In this document: positions 49,251 through 62,585 of the stretch, piece after piece
Layout: each line of letters begins with the position of its first letter
How positions within the stretch are numbered: position 1 is the stretch's first letter
Translations under genes and position numbers: made by a program
Assembly (NCBI RefSeq): GCF_965638725.1
Contig: NC_134950.1
Coordinates: forward strand, 146,683,636-146,747,635
DNA from: Aptenodytes patagonicus
Lineage: Eukaryota; Chordata; Aves; Sphenisciformes; Spheniscidae
Reading direction: 5' to 3'
Length of the DNA stretch: 64,000 bases
The notes under the pieces: model-generated
What the model was told of the DNA's origin: nothing
What the model saw: the letters and a program-made list of their open reading frames with translations, nothing else
Database searches by the model: none

Positions 49251-50555
49251 TCTGTGATATAGCAAGCCTCTTTCCCCTCCCTCAAGGCTTATTATTCTTT
49301 TGATTTGACCCTCTTTTTTCCTTCCTTTGCTGTGTGGACTCTTCCGGTCCCTGTGAGGGCAGGGAGGTGGCGAGGATCCCTTGCCCTGTCTCCTGCTTGC
49401 TGGTGTCGTTTTTCGGTGAGGATGGCCAGCAGGCTGCCAAAGCCAACAGAGCCAACAAAGGTATCCCCAAGTCAGGGCTGGCCAGAGAAGGGAATAAAGA
49501 GATGGAGACAAATGTGAAAATTTGCCATGACCTTCCCATTTTAAAAGATTAATGAGTGTTTGGTTTTCCACGGTGACCCGCCTCTTAGGGCCTTACAGAA
49601 GCACGTAGTGCTCTTTGAAGTGCCCAGGGGTATACAAAACACCCAGATAGGGCTGCAAGATACAACACAAGAATGAAAGACCCCAAAGCCTCTGAGATGG
49701 CAGGGTAAGGACACAGAGGAAACTGTGGGCATCTCAATGGCCCTAGTCAACTGTGGTTAGGCACCAAATCGGGTCCTTAATGGCCAATGAAGTGAGATAC
49801 TTTGCCATGCTTTGACAGCCAACCTTGCTTTAATTAAATGATCCTATAGCTGAGCTTTGTTAGCTTCTCTGTGATCGTGTTCAGGAGTGGGAAGTTTGAT
49901 ATTGTGCAATCAATAGCCAAAGTACTGGTGTAGGTTTTTTTAGTGCTGAACAACTTTGCTTTGAGTAGGAAGCAAACACTCCCTCCAAGCATGGCACTGT
50001 TTCAGTCAGCAGTAACTCCAGTTGCTTGTGACCTTCTTTCTCAAACACAATAGCGTTTAGACCACCTTTATTAGCCTTGTGTAATGATACTATTGTTGTT
50101 ATTGAAAGTATTGCAGGCATAGGGAGAGCAGCTCTTTGCTGTTCGACATGCTTTTGCAAATGCACTTGAGCCTTAACAAGGAATAAGAAGAATGTTCTTC
50201 ACAGTGCTTGACCTTGCCATCCTATCTAACTTTAGACACCTGATTCACCTTACTGCAGAGGTTAATCTCCCTAAAATCCCACACAGTAAAAGATGAGTAG
50301 CTCCAGGAAACAGTTCAGAGGGAATTAGGATAACTGCTAGTAACTCCAGTGACTTAGGCCAGTGCATAAAATTTAAGGGAACAAACCTGAGTGTTGTTGC
50401 TTGGTTCTAAGGCTGTGGGCCTTCAAAGCTGACAGAGTGCTATACCGCACCAAGATGGCTTTGTGAGAGATTTGGCAGTTTCAGCAGGGCCTGATTGGAA
50501 GGTGCCCTTACCTTAAATGAAGTTTCAACCTGTGCATTAAAAAGTTGTTTACATT
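49251..50555. other. DNA upstream of PTTG1IP, no gene recognised
   Basis: It lies just outside the CpG island. Short overlapping open frames on both strands (up to 115 codons) show no family resemblance. A divergent transcript from the CpG island is possible but unsupported. Confidence 0.55.
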
Positions 50556-51125
50556 TGTCGTGGTTTAACCTCAGTCGGCAACTGGGCACCCCACAGCCGC
50601 TTGCTCACTCTCCCCCCTCGGTGGGATGGGGGAGAGAATCGGAAGAGTAAAAGTCAGAAAACTTGTGGGTTGAGGTAAGAACAGTTTAATAATTGAAATA
50701 AAATAAAATACTACTACTACTACTAATAGTAATAATAATAAGAAGAATATACAAAGCAAGTGATGCACAGTGCAATTGCTCACCACCCACCGACTGATGC
50801 CCAGCCAGTCCCTGAGCAGCGGCCCCCCCGGCCAACTTTCCCCCAGTTTATGTACTGAGCATGACGCCACATGGTATGGAATGTCCCTTTGGCCAGTTTG
50901 GGTCAGCTGTCCTGGCTGTGCCCCCTCCCAGCTTCTTGTGCACCTCCAGCCTTCTCAGTCGGTAGAGCATGGGAAGCTGAGAAGTCCTTGACTAGTGTAA
51001 GCACTGCTTAGCAACAACTAAAACATCAGTGTGCTATCAACATTATTCTCATGCTAAATCCAAAACACAGCACTGTACCAGCTACTAGGAAGAAAATTAA
51101 CTCTATCCCAGCTGAAACCAGGACA
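50556..51125 (-). mobile_element. Solo LTR of an avian endogenous retrovirus (type A), with 5-bp target duplication
   Basis: 570 bases; on the minus strand it starts TGTCCTGGTTTCAGC and ends AGGTTAAACCACGACA. The five bases ACATT flank both sides exactly (50551-50555 and 51126-51130), the target-site duplication of an integrated retrovirus. It contains an ATT/ACT-rich simple repeat at 50703-50745 and a retained ATTAAACTG signal. No internal viral genes are present, so it is a recombined solo LTR. The intact duplication suggests a fairly recent insertion. Confidence 0.95.
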
Positions 51126-54100
51126 ACATTTCATTTTGGCTGTATCATCTTTGGATTTTTGCCAGCAGGACTAGAGTCCCTGCCTCTCAGTTTTCAGGGA
51201 GTGTTAGAAAAATAAAGTCAAAGTGTGGGTATACGGGCCATATGGAAACCAAGATGTTTTTACATGAGCTTAATGTAGGACAATACTGACTCATGACTCC
51301 AGCCTTCTTCAGCTGGCTGAATCATAGACTCATAGAATGGTTTGGGTTGGAAGGGACCTTTAAAGATCATCTAGTCCAACCCCCTGCAATGAGCAGGGAC
51401 ATCTGAAGACCAGGTTTTGCCACGTGTTCAAGTCTATAAATCTTTATGCTCTGAAACAGTTCTATTTTTCTTGTTTCCATATTCTTGAGTCACCTGGAAC
51501 GTGCTCTTGGAATAGTAGATTCACATAGATGAGTGACAAAGACTAGCAAAGATAAGAAACTGTTTACATAGATAGTAATAATTCAATAGACTATAGCTAA
51601 GGAGGCATATAACAGAGATGTATAAAGTCATGAGTGGCACAGAAAAAGTGAACACAGAATGACTGCCTTTTGTAATACAGGACCTAGAGGGCATTGAACA
51701 AAATTATCAAGTAGAAGATTGAAAACAAAAGTACTTAGAAGAAAATAAAGTGCCTAAAGTATAGCTAAGTTGTGAAACTCTGTCTTTGGATATTAAGGAC
51801 ACTAAAAGTTTAGATTAGTCCAAAAAGATTGGATTTTTTTCCCATGAATATGTCTGTTAACAGTTATTAAATATCAAGGTATCACCTCTCGTTCAGAAAG
51901 TCCCTAAACCACACTGCCAAAAGCTGTGTGTAACTGCCAAGGAAGATGCATTATATGGTTGCTTCATTCTGACATTTTTCCTTAGGCATCTGTTGTTGAC
52001 TGCCATTTTAGGCAAGATACTGAGCTAAAAGTATACTTGAAATTACTTTATATAGCTATTCTCATTAATTTTCTTTTTCTCAAAAGCTTATGTTGTATTC
52101 TACATGATTTTGATTAAATGTACTGAATTATGTTTGAGGCAGAGGGGAAGTCCTCTAGCTGATTTTTTATATCTTAGTTTTGGATGGGTTTATGTATTCA
52201 GTGAAGAACGACTTCTCATAAAACAGCTCAAATTCCAAGCCAGAGTTTGTGATTTTTCATTGAGTTGCTTCTAGCGTGGTTATTCTAAAGGAAGTATCTT
52301 TTAGCTGGAGCAAAGAGTTATGGGAGAGGGGGAAAAAAAAGAATTTGTTGAGAGCTCTTCAGAAGTATGGTTACATCCGTCTTCTCTGATCTAGCTTTGT
52401 TATTCCTTTGGGGGACAAAAACACTAATATAATTTATTAACAGCTACGTTAATTCTCTCACAATAGCTATACCTACAGTAATGAATCACTTTTTTTCTTG
52501 ATTAGGTAACCACTCCCTCAGCAGACATAAATTCCCAGGAAATGGAGTGTAGAAGACATGAAAAAGTGATCTACCAAGAAACTGGGTTTGGAACAAGCAA
52601 TATGTATTAAGATTACAAACAAAAAGAAAATCTCAGAACTTAAACAGATTTTGCTTTTTTCTATCATAATTCCATATCCATTTCAAATGATAATAAGGAT
52701 TTTTCTGTCAGCTCTGTAGATTCTGCCTGGGGTTTTGAACAGTGTTTCTACTCATGCATTTTCAGCAGCACCTCTGGCCAGGGTCCCTCTTCCTCATCTC
52801 TGCTCCAGCTCCTCCCTTGTGATAGAATAGCTGAATGTGCTGTTCACTGGGTAGCTGAACAAAGAACGGATTTGGCTGACAGAGTCTTGTCTTCTTTTTT
52901 TAGCTGGTTTATTTTTCATTATTACCAGTGCTAACAATCTCAAAGGTGACATATGAGTTACAAAGTCTGTGTGTGTTCAGCTGATTCCCTTAATGACAGT
53001 ATGACTTCATCACCGTGAATGAGTTTACCCAGCTTGCCTGATTACACTGTGCGTAAATAATTCAGCTGCTAAGTCATGTAAGTGACTAGAATGTCACTTT
53101 TTTTTCTTTGCTGTGTTGGGCTTATAGACATAAGCCCTGGTAAAAGGCATTTTACCTCAGCAATACATTGTTCAAAAAGGTTGTTTTAGTTTGTGGCTGG
53201 CTGGAGCATGAATGTATCTTCAGGTTGCAATTTGATGTGTACTTAGATCAGTGTTCCCACAAAAAGCAGTCTGTGCTTCTCTCTCCCTGAATGCTTGTTC
53301 TTGCATCCAACAAACACTGTGGTATATGAACAAAAACATTTCTGCAGTCCTATAGTGAACTGATGCAGCTGAAAGTTTGTTTTTCAGCTGGATCAGTGAT
53401 ACCCTATCTGGGTCATTGAGGAGGAGACCAAATTCTTGTGCTGGCACAGCAGAGGAGGAATTGTGAGGACACGACTAATATCCCAGGGAAGAAGAAGGAC
53501 CTCTTGTTTTTTTTTTTTCCAGTTGCAGGACCAGCTTAAACGCATGTTGGCTTCATATTAAGGCTTCGTTGAAGTCATGCAAAAGGGTAACATGAGGTCT
53601 AGTACTTTGTTAAAGTGAGTTACTAACTGTGACTAAACACCTACAGGGAGCAGATCTGCTGAGTAAGAATGTGCACCTTTATATAGTCATCCTTAAGAGT
53701 GTATTCAGATTTTAGTAAATTGGCCCTTACAACTATCTTCTTAAAAATCAAAGTATTAATAATGCCATTTTATAGAGGAAAAGGTGCAGCCACCAGTTCA
53801 GGCTATTTCTCAAGATCAAATAAAGAAAATTAGACCTTCCAGGTCAATGTCCACCTTCTGTCTTATAACCACCACCCTTTCATAAATAATCTTCACTGAC
53901 ACAGAACTCCTAGAAATCCTAATAATTAGAAGTGGTAAGTTTCATAAACAGATTAGCTCCAGTCCTGCAAATACACAGATAGCAAATATTTGTAGGGATT
54001 AGAACAATGCAGTATGGAGGGAAAGTGATATACTTTATTCAAGGTTTTGTAATTCTGCTATAAATACAGTGGTCCAATTTCATGTTTCAGGCAAACCCTG

Positions 54101-57100
54101 AGATGAAACCAGAGATTAAATTGGCTATTAAATGGTCTTAATAAATTCAGGCATGATCAGCTGAATACTACTGGGACAGTTAAAGTAAGTCAGCTTCTCA
54201 ATTGATGTGGCCCCTTGCTGTCATGGAAATAAGATTTGCACCCACAGTGATTTTTGGCTTCCAAAGAGAGAGCCTAGGGGAATATACAGGATCAGTTCAG
54301 TATCTCTGCTAAGGGTGGTGTTAAGTAGCAGCTGATTTTCTTTGTTTTTCATTGCACAATACTCAGGTAACCACACACTTAATATTTAAGGAGTAAACAT
54401 ACTGTTCAAAGAGTGTCTACATAATTACTCAATTATCTTGTGGCTATACTGAGAGATAAAAATGTTAGTCTCATCAAAAAAGGCATATAGTGAAAATTTT
54501 TGCCTTCTGACTCTCACAGCTTATGTTACATGTGAGGTTTTTTTTTTAAAAGGAATAGTTACGAATATCACTGCTATGTGCACTGTTCTGCAGAATGGTT
54601 AATAGTACTGAATCACAGTCTAATTGAATTATATTCTATTCTTAGATTTATTGTAATACTACTGTGACCAAAATGACAAGCCAAGTGCTTCAAAACTTGT
54701 ATTTCAGTAAAATCTGTCAATGCATGAACAGCTGTTAACATTTAGTCCTTTCTAATATTTCAAACAAGGGAGAGCAATGAATTTTCTAATATAACATGTA
54801 CTGAACTGATCACTTCTAGCAGGGCTAACTAATTTATTTTGAAAACCATTGGACTTATCTAGACAAAGACTAATTGTTAAATGCAGCGTTTCTTGGATGG
54901 AAGGGCTGATTTGTTTTTTGGCTGAGCAGTGTCGCACAAAAAATGGACAGAGTATTTGTTTAAGAAAAATAATGATTGGAAGCTTGGCATAGGGTATTGT
55001 TCAGATCTCCCAAACAGGTCGGTTGGTTGCAGTCTGGGTGGTGACCTGAGTCACTGGATCAGACAAGACTCCCCTAACCGCTTCTCTGCTCAGTTCTCAC
55101 ATTGCAGCTGGTCCCTTATCTTGCACGACTACTTCAGCACATGCATTATCCATTGCTATAGATTATTTTAAACTAAAACATCTTACTGTATTAACTACGT
55201 ACAAAAAGACTGTCCTGTGTGACCATTTCTGCATCTACAGGAACGGTTTCCACAGACTGTTTACAAGCATCTCATCTGCATGCAATCTGGTCAGTTCTGC
55301 AGCAGGAACCACCAGGAGTCTCTGGAAGGGCCAGATTCTCCACCCAGGATGTTAAATGACACATTTAGGCATGGAAATTTGTCTTGGCACAGCAGGAGTT
55401 GCCTGGGAGGAATCCTCAGGACTGTCTGAAATCCCCACCTGAAAATCTCCTGCAAGAGTTAGTCAAATCCTTTGTTGTGGAGGTGGTGAGGAGCTGGGTC
55501 TGTCACCTTGTCTTTGCTCAGTTGAATGTCTCTTCTGTGCAGGGACTAGCTGAGGAGTTCCTGGACACCCAGGGAGTTAATGAGTTTAGCGCACTGAGTG
55601 TGCACACAGGGACATCCCTAAGACCCAGCTACACCACAATTATGACTAAAGGACGACTTGACTTTCATCTGTATGTCTCATAAAACTTAAATTCCACAGC
55701 TCTTGCCACAGCACCTCTGTAATTGAAAACCGTGCGGAACAGCATTCATCCAGCTGTGAAATAAGATAGGCAACTCATGACTTCCTGTGGGTTGCCTTCT
55801 GTCTTGTGGTTTAACTGGGCACAGGCTTTCCCTGGGAACATGGCTATAATGCCACATGGATCACGCTGTTTTGCTTTCTGCTGTTTAAAATTGCTGTTGC
55901 ACTCTAGAGAAATCTGTTTTCAAGATTCTGCTTTTTTCCCCCAGAATGAATTAATGTAATGAGACTTAATCACATGTTTTGTATTTGTCATTGGCTTTGC
56001 CTCATTAAATCTCCTCAGTCATAGCTGGGGCAAGAGAGACATTGTAGAGCTACAGTCAATTGGGGTAGGGTAAACAGGAGAGTCACAAAATGGAACAGCC
56101 CAACAAAAAAAGGGTCCTGTTGCATTCCAGCAATTAATAACTCCACTTGATTGAAGCTATTGGCTTAACAAACTGACAGAAAATATCCCTTGGCTGCTAT
56201 TTCCCAGGCCTTATCTAACTTCTGAAAGATTTCTTTTGTTAAAACTGGTAAAGATCAGCTAAGAATTTAATGCCAAAGTATGGGAGAGTATTTACCCACA
56301 CAGCTGGTCTTATTTAGTCCATTTTCTAAACTGTGAGGGGACCAGACTTTCTCTTGGCATTTCACAATCTATATCATATGAGTTAACATACTGTTTCAGT
56401 TGGACACCAGATCTTTTTCTTGATACTGTCTATTTCCTGGCTTGTCAGCACTTCAGCTTTTCTTCCCCCTGCTGCAGACTCAGATTTGGTTCAGAATGCT
56501 ATATAGCTTTGAAAAGACTGTAGTACTGATCTCTCACATATGTCTGTCCTGATTATTTTCAATATAAAGTGCTAATATAATTTGTTCCTTGAATCAACTG
56601 AAGTAATTCAAGAATCCTAATACCAAAACATCCTGCTGTAGCTTTGGTCTATCTTCCCCTCTCCACTGCCTTAATTCAGGCTAATTAAGAAGAAATTGTA
56701 TCTGTATCTAGTTATTTTCCAGAAGTTTTGTGCAGTACCAGTTCTACACCATTGCAGAAAAGGAATCCTTTCTATTCTTCTTTCATATGCAATATAAAAT
56801 TCCCATATTTAAAAATAGGAATGTATCATTCCAGCACACATCCCAGAATTACTTAACCTGGAACCCTGACTGTAGCAATTACTTATATCTTGCTCCTTCA
56901 AAGAAGTTAAGATACAGAGAAGTTAGTGTTGATTACTGTCTTACTAAGTTTCACAATATAGACTCACCTGTATTATCCAAAGCAGAGAACTACTGTTTCA
57001 GAAAGTAGTAGCATTGCAAGTGTTCCAGTGGACATAACATCCTGCCCAAATCTCCTTGCTTGTGGTATGGATCCGTGATGTGGAGAATTCGGGAGTTTAC

Positions 57101-60100
57101 AAATGTCTGCCTTTACACACCATACATTTTCAAAACAACCCTGATCAAATCCTTGTTTTGATTACAGACCATTTCTTTCTAAACAGGTTTGTTTACTGCT
57201 GGGTCATATACTGAATGGGGATTTTCAGTTCAAACCTGATGTCCAAATTTCTGGTGTTTTCCTCTATGCCTGTGCCAAAAGGAAGTCCTGCCTTCTGCTA
57301 CATTCTCCCTTCTTATGTTCAGTCACAGTTATGCACTTATCCAGCAAGAGACACGAAACGCATGGTGGTTAGACACAGACAATATTTTTGGGAAATATAA
57401 TAAACACTTCAAGCCATACAGGAAAGTTTAAGAGCTCAAGAAAACAAATGAATAGCTTTCAGCCTCTAGGAACTTGTGTTTATTCCTGTTAGGAGAAAGA
57501 TGTGACAGCTGGGCACAGAAATAAACCAAAGAAAATGTGTTAAATTGCTACAGTAGAGGATTATCAATAAAAAAAAGAAATGTAAAACATTGTAAAAAAA
57601 GCTGTGAGAAAAAATAATTTCCAGGACCAACCCAGGAAGCATGATCAATTTTAGTTTGCTAATTTACAATAGTATTCAAGCAAATCCAGTCATAGGCTGT
57701 GCTATCTATGGTAGACCGTACAGAAGCTTCTACAGACCCTCATGCCATCTCTGGTGCCCTGCAAAAAAAAGGAGATGTCACCTGAGACATTGTCTTGTAA
57801 AAGATGCCTACTGGAGGGCTGCTGTGGAAATCTGGACCCAGAGAACTGACTTGCCCAGGCTAGGAAAGCAGGGAGAAGAACCTGGAATTCTTTCAGGAAT
57901 GGGGCTGCCCATGAAACAAAGACAGCTATGATGCATAGAAAGGGTCTTAGAAGAAAAGGACAATTTTCTAGGGACAGAAACTGTCAAAGGCAACCTTTCT
58001 TCTCAAGAAACGGTAATTTACTTAGCTGACTGTCAAACTCAAAAGCTGCAGGGTTTTTTATACTTCAGTATGCATGCACAAGCAGCTCAGAGGCATATTT
58101 CATCAAATTATGTTGCTTTCATGTTATCTACCTAATAAGACCTTTTTGAGTTCTTTTCCTGTGTTTTAAACCAAAAAGTCTCTGTGATGTGTTTGAATCT
58201 TACCGTGAGTAAGTGAAATCTAGTCCAAGCAAATTATTTTCTGCTCAGTGTTCAACATCTCCTACAGGAGCTCTAAGCAGATTAGTGCTGAGAGCCTGAG
58301 AGAATTACAGCTCTCAGATGACTTCTCAAGTGAGGCATATAGGCATCAGCCGCTAAGATTAGTGGTACTTATAACTCCTTGGTTCATTAAGGTGCAGCCA
58401 CATGGCGTTTGAAAGTGTACATGCAAACTAACTGGAACTGATGTACCATAATGAATGATGAACTCTGTAAGCCAGCGGCAGCTGACAAAAGAACTGCCGA
58501 AAGCCCCACTGGCACCTCAGTATTTCCTAAGCCGCCATGCCAGAAACCTCATGTGTTGAGGCTGCCTATGTGCCACCAAGCTTGCAGAGCCAGCTCTTTC
58601 CCAGTCGTTAGGCTGGCCCTCCCAATTACTTGCAAGGGAAATGTCCTCACCTCTGCAGTTGCGGAGCACAACAGCATTTGGTCAGAGTTGCAGATGGCAG
58701 GTCAGATCTGAAGGTGCCTGCCCCACAAGTCTAAGAAAGAACAGAAAGGTGATTTTTTTTTTTTGATGACTGGGCTTGTATTCTCAAGGCCTTCTCTGGG
58801 AGATGTATAATTGAATCAAGCAGAATAGGCAGCCACAAAAGGCAGCCAAATTTGTGCAGTCTGATTTATCTGCAGCTGTACTGTAAAAAAAATGCCCTCC
58901 CACTGAGCCTATTTTGTGAGAACGTAATTCCTTGTCAGCTGCTTCCTGAGGTGATAGTTTTGCCAGGAAATTCAACCTGTCTATAGAACACCTTATCACA
59001 GCAGCAGAAAGAACCTGAGCATTTTATTGTTGCTGACTTGATTAGAGAGTCAAAACAGTGCAATAATAGTCATCCATGATGCTGAGTCTTCAAACAGAGA
59101 TAACACTAAACCATTTGGATCTAACCTATAAACTAATGCAAGTATCTTAATATTTGGCACCATTCATCTATTAAAAAATTAGCTCTTTTCCTTACTAATA
59201 TAATTATCAGTTGAGATTTCTTTCATATGTAGTTTAAAGCAGTGTAATCTTCAAATTCAATTAAAAAGTCAACTCTTTTTTATGCTTCATTACCTTTTTT
59301 CCTTGCCATACCTTCTTTTTCTAAGTCAATTAGAATGAAATGAAAGAAAGGGGAACAAACTTTGAAATGTTTTGAAACATGATTTTTTGCCTTGCTAATA
59401 AGTGTTCAATGTTTTTCTTGAAATGCAGCATTTTTCAACAACGTCTACAATTAATAAACACAACCCACCTTAAAAAAATTTCAAATTAACACAGTCTTTC
59501 TCATGTAAATTGCTCATTAAGTGAGAAAACAAAGGTCTCAAAGTAAGGCTTCATGAAGAATCAACCTAAGGCTGCTACCTTGCCCTTCTACTTCCACTCA
59601 TGTATTCCCACTGCCTCCTTTGTGTTGGCAGTAGAGCTCGTGACCAGAAGGCAGACCAGATTAGCTGCCTGGGTGGCTGAAAACTAAATAAGCAGAGAAG
59701 AAGATAAATGGCAAAAGGAGCAAGAAGATGGGATTTCATCTTCTAGTAGCAGACAATATTTACATCTGCTTAAGCTCATCAAAAAATCACATGCTGAAGC
59801 CTTTTGAATAGTGGGTCAGAAAGTGTCTGCAGTAAGTTAAGATACATCCAGGACCTGTTTTAGGAAACACTTAACTTATTTTTGACGTAGCTGCTAGTAT
59901 TTATTTAAACTCCAATGTGAATTTGTAAATGATCTTACATATTTGTTTATGAATACGCTGCGGCTTTGGGAAGAAAACTAGTGCAGTGTCAATGGTTACA
60001 GACCCTCTAACTGGTGGAAGTGCTGTAATACCAAGTGGTGAGACTACAGAGAGACTGGAGAGTGCCAAGCTTTGGTGCTAAAATGCCACCCTTGGCAGTG

Positions 60101-62034
60101 GTGGCTACACAGCAGCTTCTGGCATGGCATGTAGCTAGGAAGTGGTGCTCAGCACTTGGGTCAACATCTGTGGTTCTCAAGGACACATACTGCTTGGGCA
60201 GTACTCGTATGCTGTGTTTGCAAAGTTTGCTTATCATATTCTGGGAGTCTTTGGTGCCGAGTGAAGCTTATTCAAATACTTAGAGCTTTAATTACATATT
60301 TTTCTCTTTGTTAGAACAGAAACTGGGACAGCCACCCTGCTCTTGAAGTCCACCTTTCTGGTCTCTCTCCTCAAAACAGCCTTAACCACTCATACCCTCC
60401 AGCTCACCACATTTTCTACTGCCCTGTGCTCAGCCTTTACATCTCCTTGCAGCTGCTACACCCAAAAGACAAAGCCCCCGTCCCCAGCAGCCTAATACCT
60501 GAATGAGCAAATTGACTGTTTGGAACATAGATAAAAAGCAGTTTTGAAATCAGAAACCACCCTCTTACCCTTCGATGAGGCCTCTGTGTGTCCAGCTCGA
60601 CGAATGCTGATGCAGCAGTGGAACAAAAAACGTACAAAAAACCTTATGCTGCTTCTAAGGCGTGTTACCTGCCTGCTCAGTAGATACACGAAGGGATAGG
60701 TAACTACATACCTGCTGAACCACATATGTGAACTCAATTCCTGTGAAATAAAACAGGGGAAAATCCGCCAAGAGATTTGTTTTCAATGAGCACAAATATG
60801 TGGGGTAGTTTTTTAGGAATTTTAATATGAAAAAAATGAGGCACTCCCATGTTTTGGGAGAAATTGAGTTCTCTGCATCCCCGTATTTATGTCAACACCC
60901 AACTAGCCCCTAGGTTTATACCAGCTCTCAGAGACAGAAGGCCTGTCTGAAAGTGACAGCAAAGGAGGAAATGAACCCACAGAAGTGAGAATATAAAATC
61001 ATTTTTCCACCCCTCAAGTGAGTTGTAGGGCTGGCAACAATTACTTTATACTGTGCATGCTCCATGAGAATTGTTCTCATATAAATATTACTTCCCCAAA
61101 CAGATAAAAACCCAACTTACTAGAATGCCAGTTTAGAATACTAGAAATCTACAGAGGAATTACCAGCAAGTCTCATTATATTCTGCATAAATAATCCAGG
61201 TTGTTTTATGAACTGGCACTATGGCATCAGCATTTCTAATGCTCAAAGGGTTTGTATTTGTTTGCCCTGTAACAACGGGCAAAGGCTCAGTACTGAGTCG
61301 CCATAACGCTGCTGAGCTGTAGTTGCCAGGAGCAGCACACAACAGAAACGAAGCATCACTAACCATTACCGTGTTCCGGACTGTCACAAGTCCCTGGGAT
61401 GCCCAAATGACTTTTGCATGTGAGGCGGTAGCATATTCTCCAGCTGACAGCACAGCCGGCACAGCAGAGGGGAGAGGGCAGGAGGATGGCTAATGCCACC
61501 ACCGCCTTTCTTGTGTGACACTAACACAATGCAAATCTTACCAGTCTAGGAAAAAACTAACCCATCATGGAAGATTTCAGCTGGGTTAGCAAGTCGCGCT
61601 GGTTAAGCGATGGCTGAGCGAGCGGCAGAACCGACACAGGGAAAGAGGCAGGGTTTGGGCGCAGGGTGAGGACTGCACTCTTTTCCATGTCACACTGATA
61701 CTTTGGGTCTGCTGCGGGACTGAAGCAGATCCTGGCCCCCAGCCCGCACCCTGGCCACAGGCAGAGAAAGGGAAACCTCCAGATTAGGGGAAATCACTCT
61801 CCTCCTTTTAAAGGGAAAAAGAATCCTAGAACTTCTTAGGATTAGCTTACAATAAAAATAAAGGGAAATTATAAATAACAGTCAAGATTTCAGAAGGTGG
61901 CAGAAGGGTTGGGTTTGGGTTTTTTGGTTTTGTTTTGTTTAAAGCAGGAGTCCTATAAAATTAAGGAGTTAAAATGCAGTATACACCACATTTTAAGCCT
62001 GTTAAGGCATCTGAAACAGTCTGGCGATCAGTAT
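51126..62034. other. Intergenic DNA between two inverted LTRs, no gene recognised
   Basis: About 10.9 kb. Only a CR1 3' end (51320-51415) was recognised. The longest open frame (55384-55683, plus, 99 codons) resembles nothing I know and has no promoter or splice support. ITGB2, the mammalian upstream neighbour, was not recognised. Confidence 0.55.
51320..51415 (-). mobile_element. CR1 LINE 3'-end fragment
   Basis: Minus-strand CR1 3' terminus: the plus strand shows ATCATAGACTCATAGAATGG, TTTGGGTTGGAAGGGACC and the AGTCCAACCCCCTGC core. Close to the consensus, so relatively young. Confidence 0.9.
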
Positions 62035-62585
62035 TGTCCTGGTTTCGGCAGGGACAGAGTTAATTTCCTTCCTAGTAGCTGGTACAATGCTGTGTTTTGG
62101 ATTTAGGGTGAGAACAATGTTGATAACACACCCATGTTTTAGTTGTTGCCAGGTAATGCTTACACTAGTCAAGGACTTTTCAGCTTCCCATGCTCTACCG
62201 ACTGAGAAGGCTGGAGGGGCACAAGAAGCCAGGAGGGGGCACAGCCAAACTGGCCAAAGGGACATTCCATACCATGTGGCGTCATGCTCAGTACATAAAC
62301 TGGGGAAAGCTGGCCGGGGGGGCCGCTGCTCAGGGACTGGCTGGGCATCGGTCGGCGGGTGGTGAACAATTGCACTGTGCATCACTTGCTTTGTGTATTA
62401 TTATTATTATTATTACTATTATTATTACTATTTTATCTTATTTCAATTATTAAACTGTCTTTATCTCAACCCACGAGTTTTCTCACTTTTACTATTCTGA
62501 TTCTCTCCCCCATCCCACCGGGGCAGGGGGGAGTGAGCGAGCGGCTGTGTGGTGCTCAGTTGCCGGCTGAGGTTAAACCATGACA
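62035..62585 (+). mobile_element. Solo LTR of an avian endogenous retrovirus (type A)
   Basis: 551 bases from TGTCCTGGTTTCGGC to GGTTAAACCATGACA. It is very similar along its whole length to the reverse complement of 50556-51125, including a long shared block around CATGCTCTACCGACTGAGAA. Flanks AGTAT and AATAT are a five-base duplication with one difference. It has a TTA/ATT simple repeat at 62398-62433 and ATTAAACTGTCTTTATCTCA before the purine-rich 3' part. No viral genes are attached. Confidence 0.93.
62398..62433 (+). repeat. (TTA)n-type simple repeat inside the LTR
   Basis: Repeated ATT/ATC-like triplets with two interruptions. The matching position in the 50556 copy has an ACT/ATA triplet run, so this is a variable microsatellite carried by the LTR family. 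Confidence 0.85.

Noticed and set aside
48383-49262. Long overlapping open frames of 176-200 codons on both strands in the CpG island
   Set aside because: High G+C removes stop codons by chance. Only the frame from 48925 to 48811 joins in phase to recognisable exons; the rest is low-complexity Pro/Ala/Arg translation.
55384-55683. 99-codon open frame on the plus strand, at first sight retroviral-like
   Set aside because: No retroviral or cellular motif could be named, and no repeat boundaries are visible around it.
50556-62585. Two LTRs as the ends of a single provirus
   Set aside because: They are in opposite orientation, have different target duplications, and no gag, pol or env sequence lies between them.
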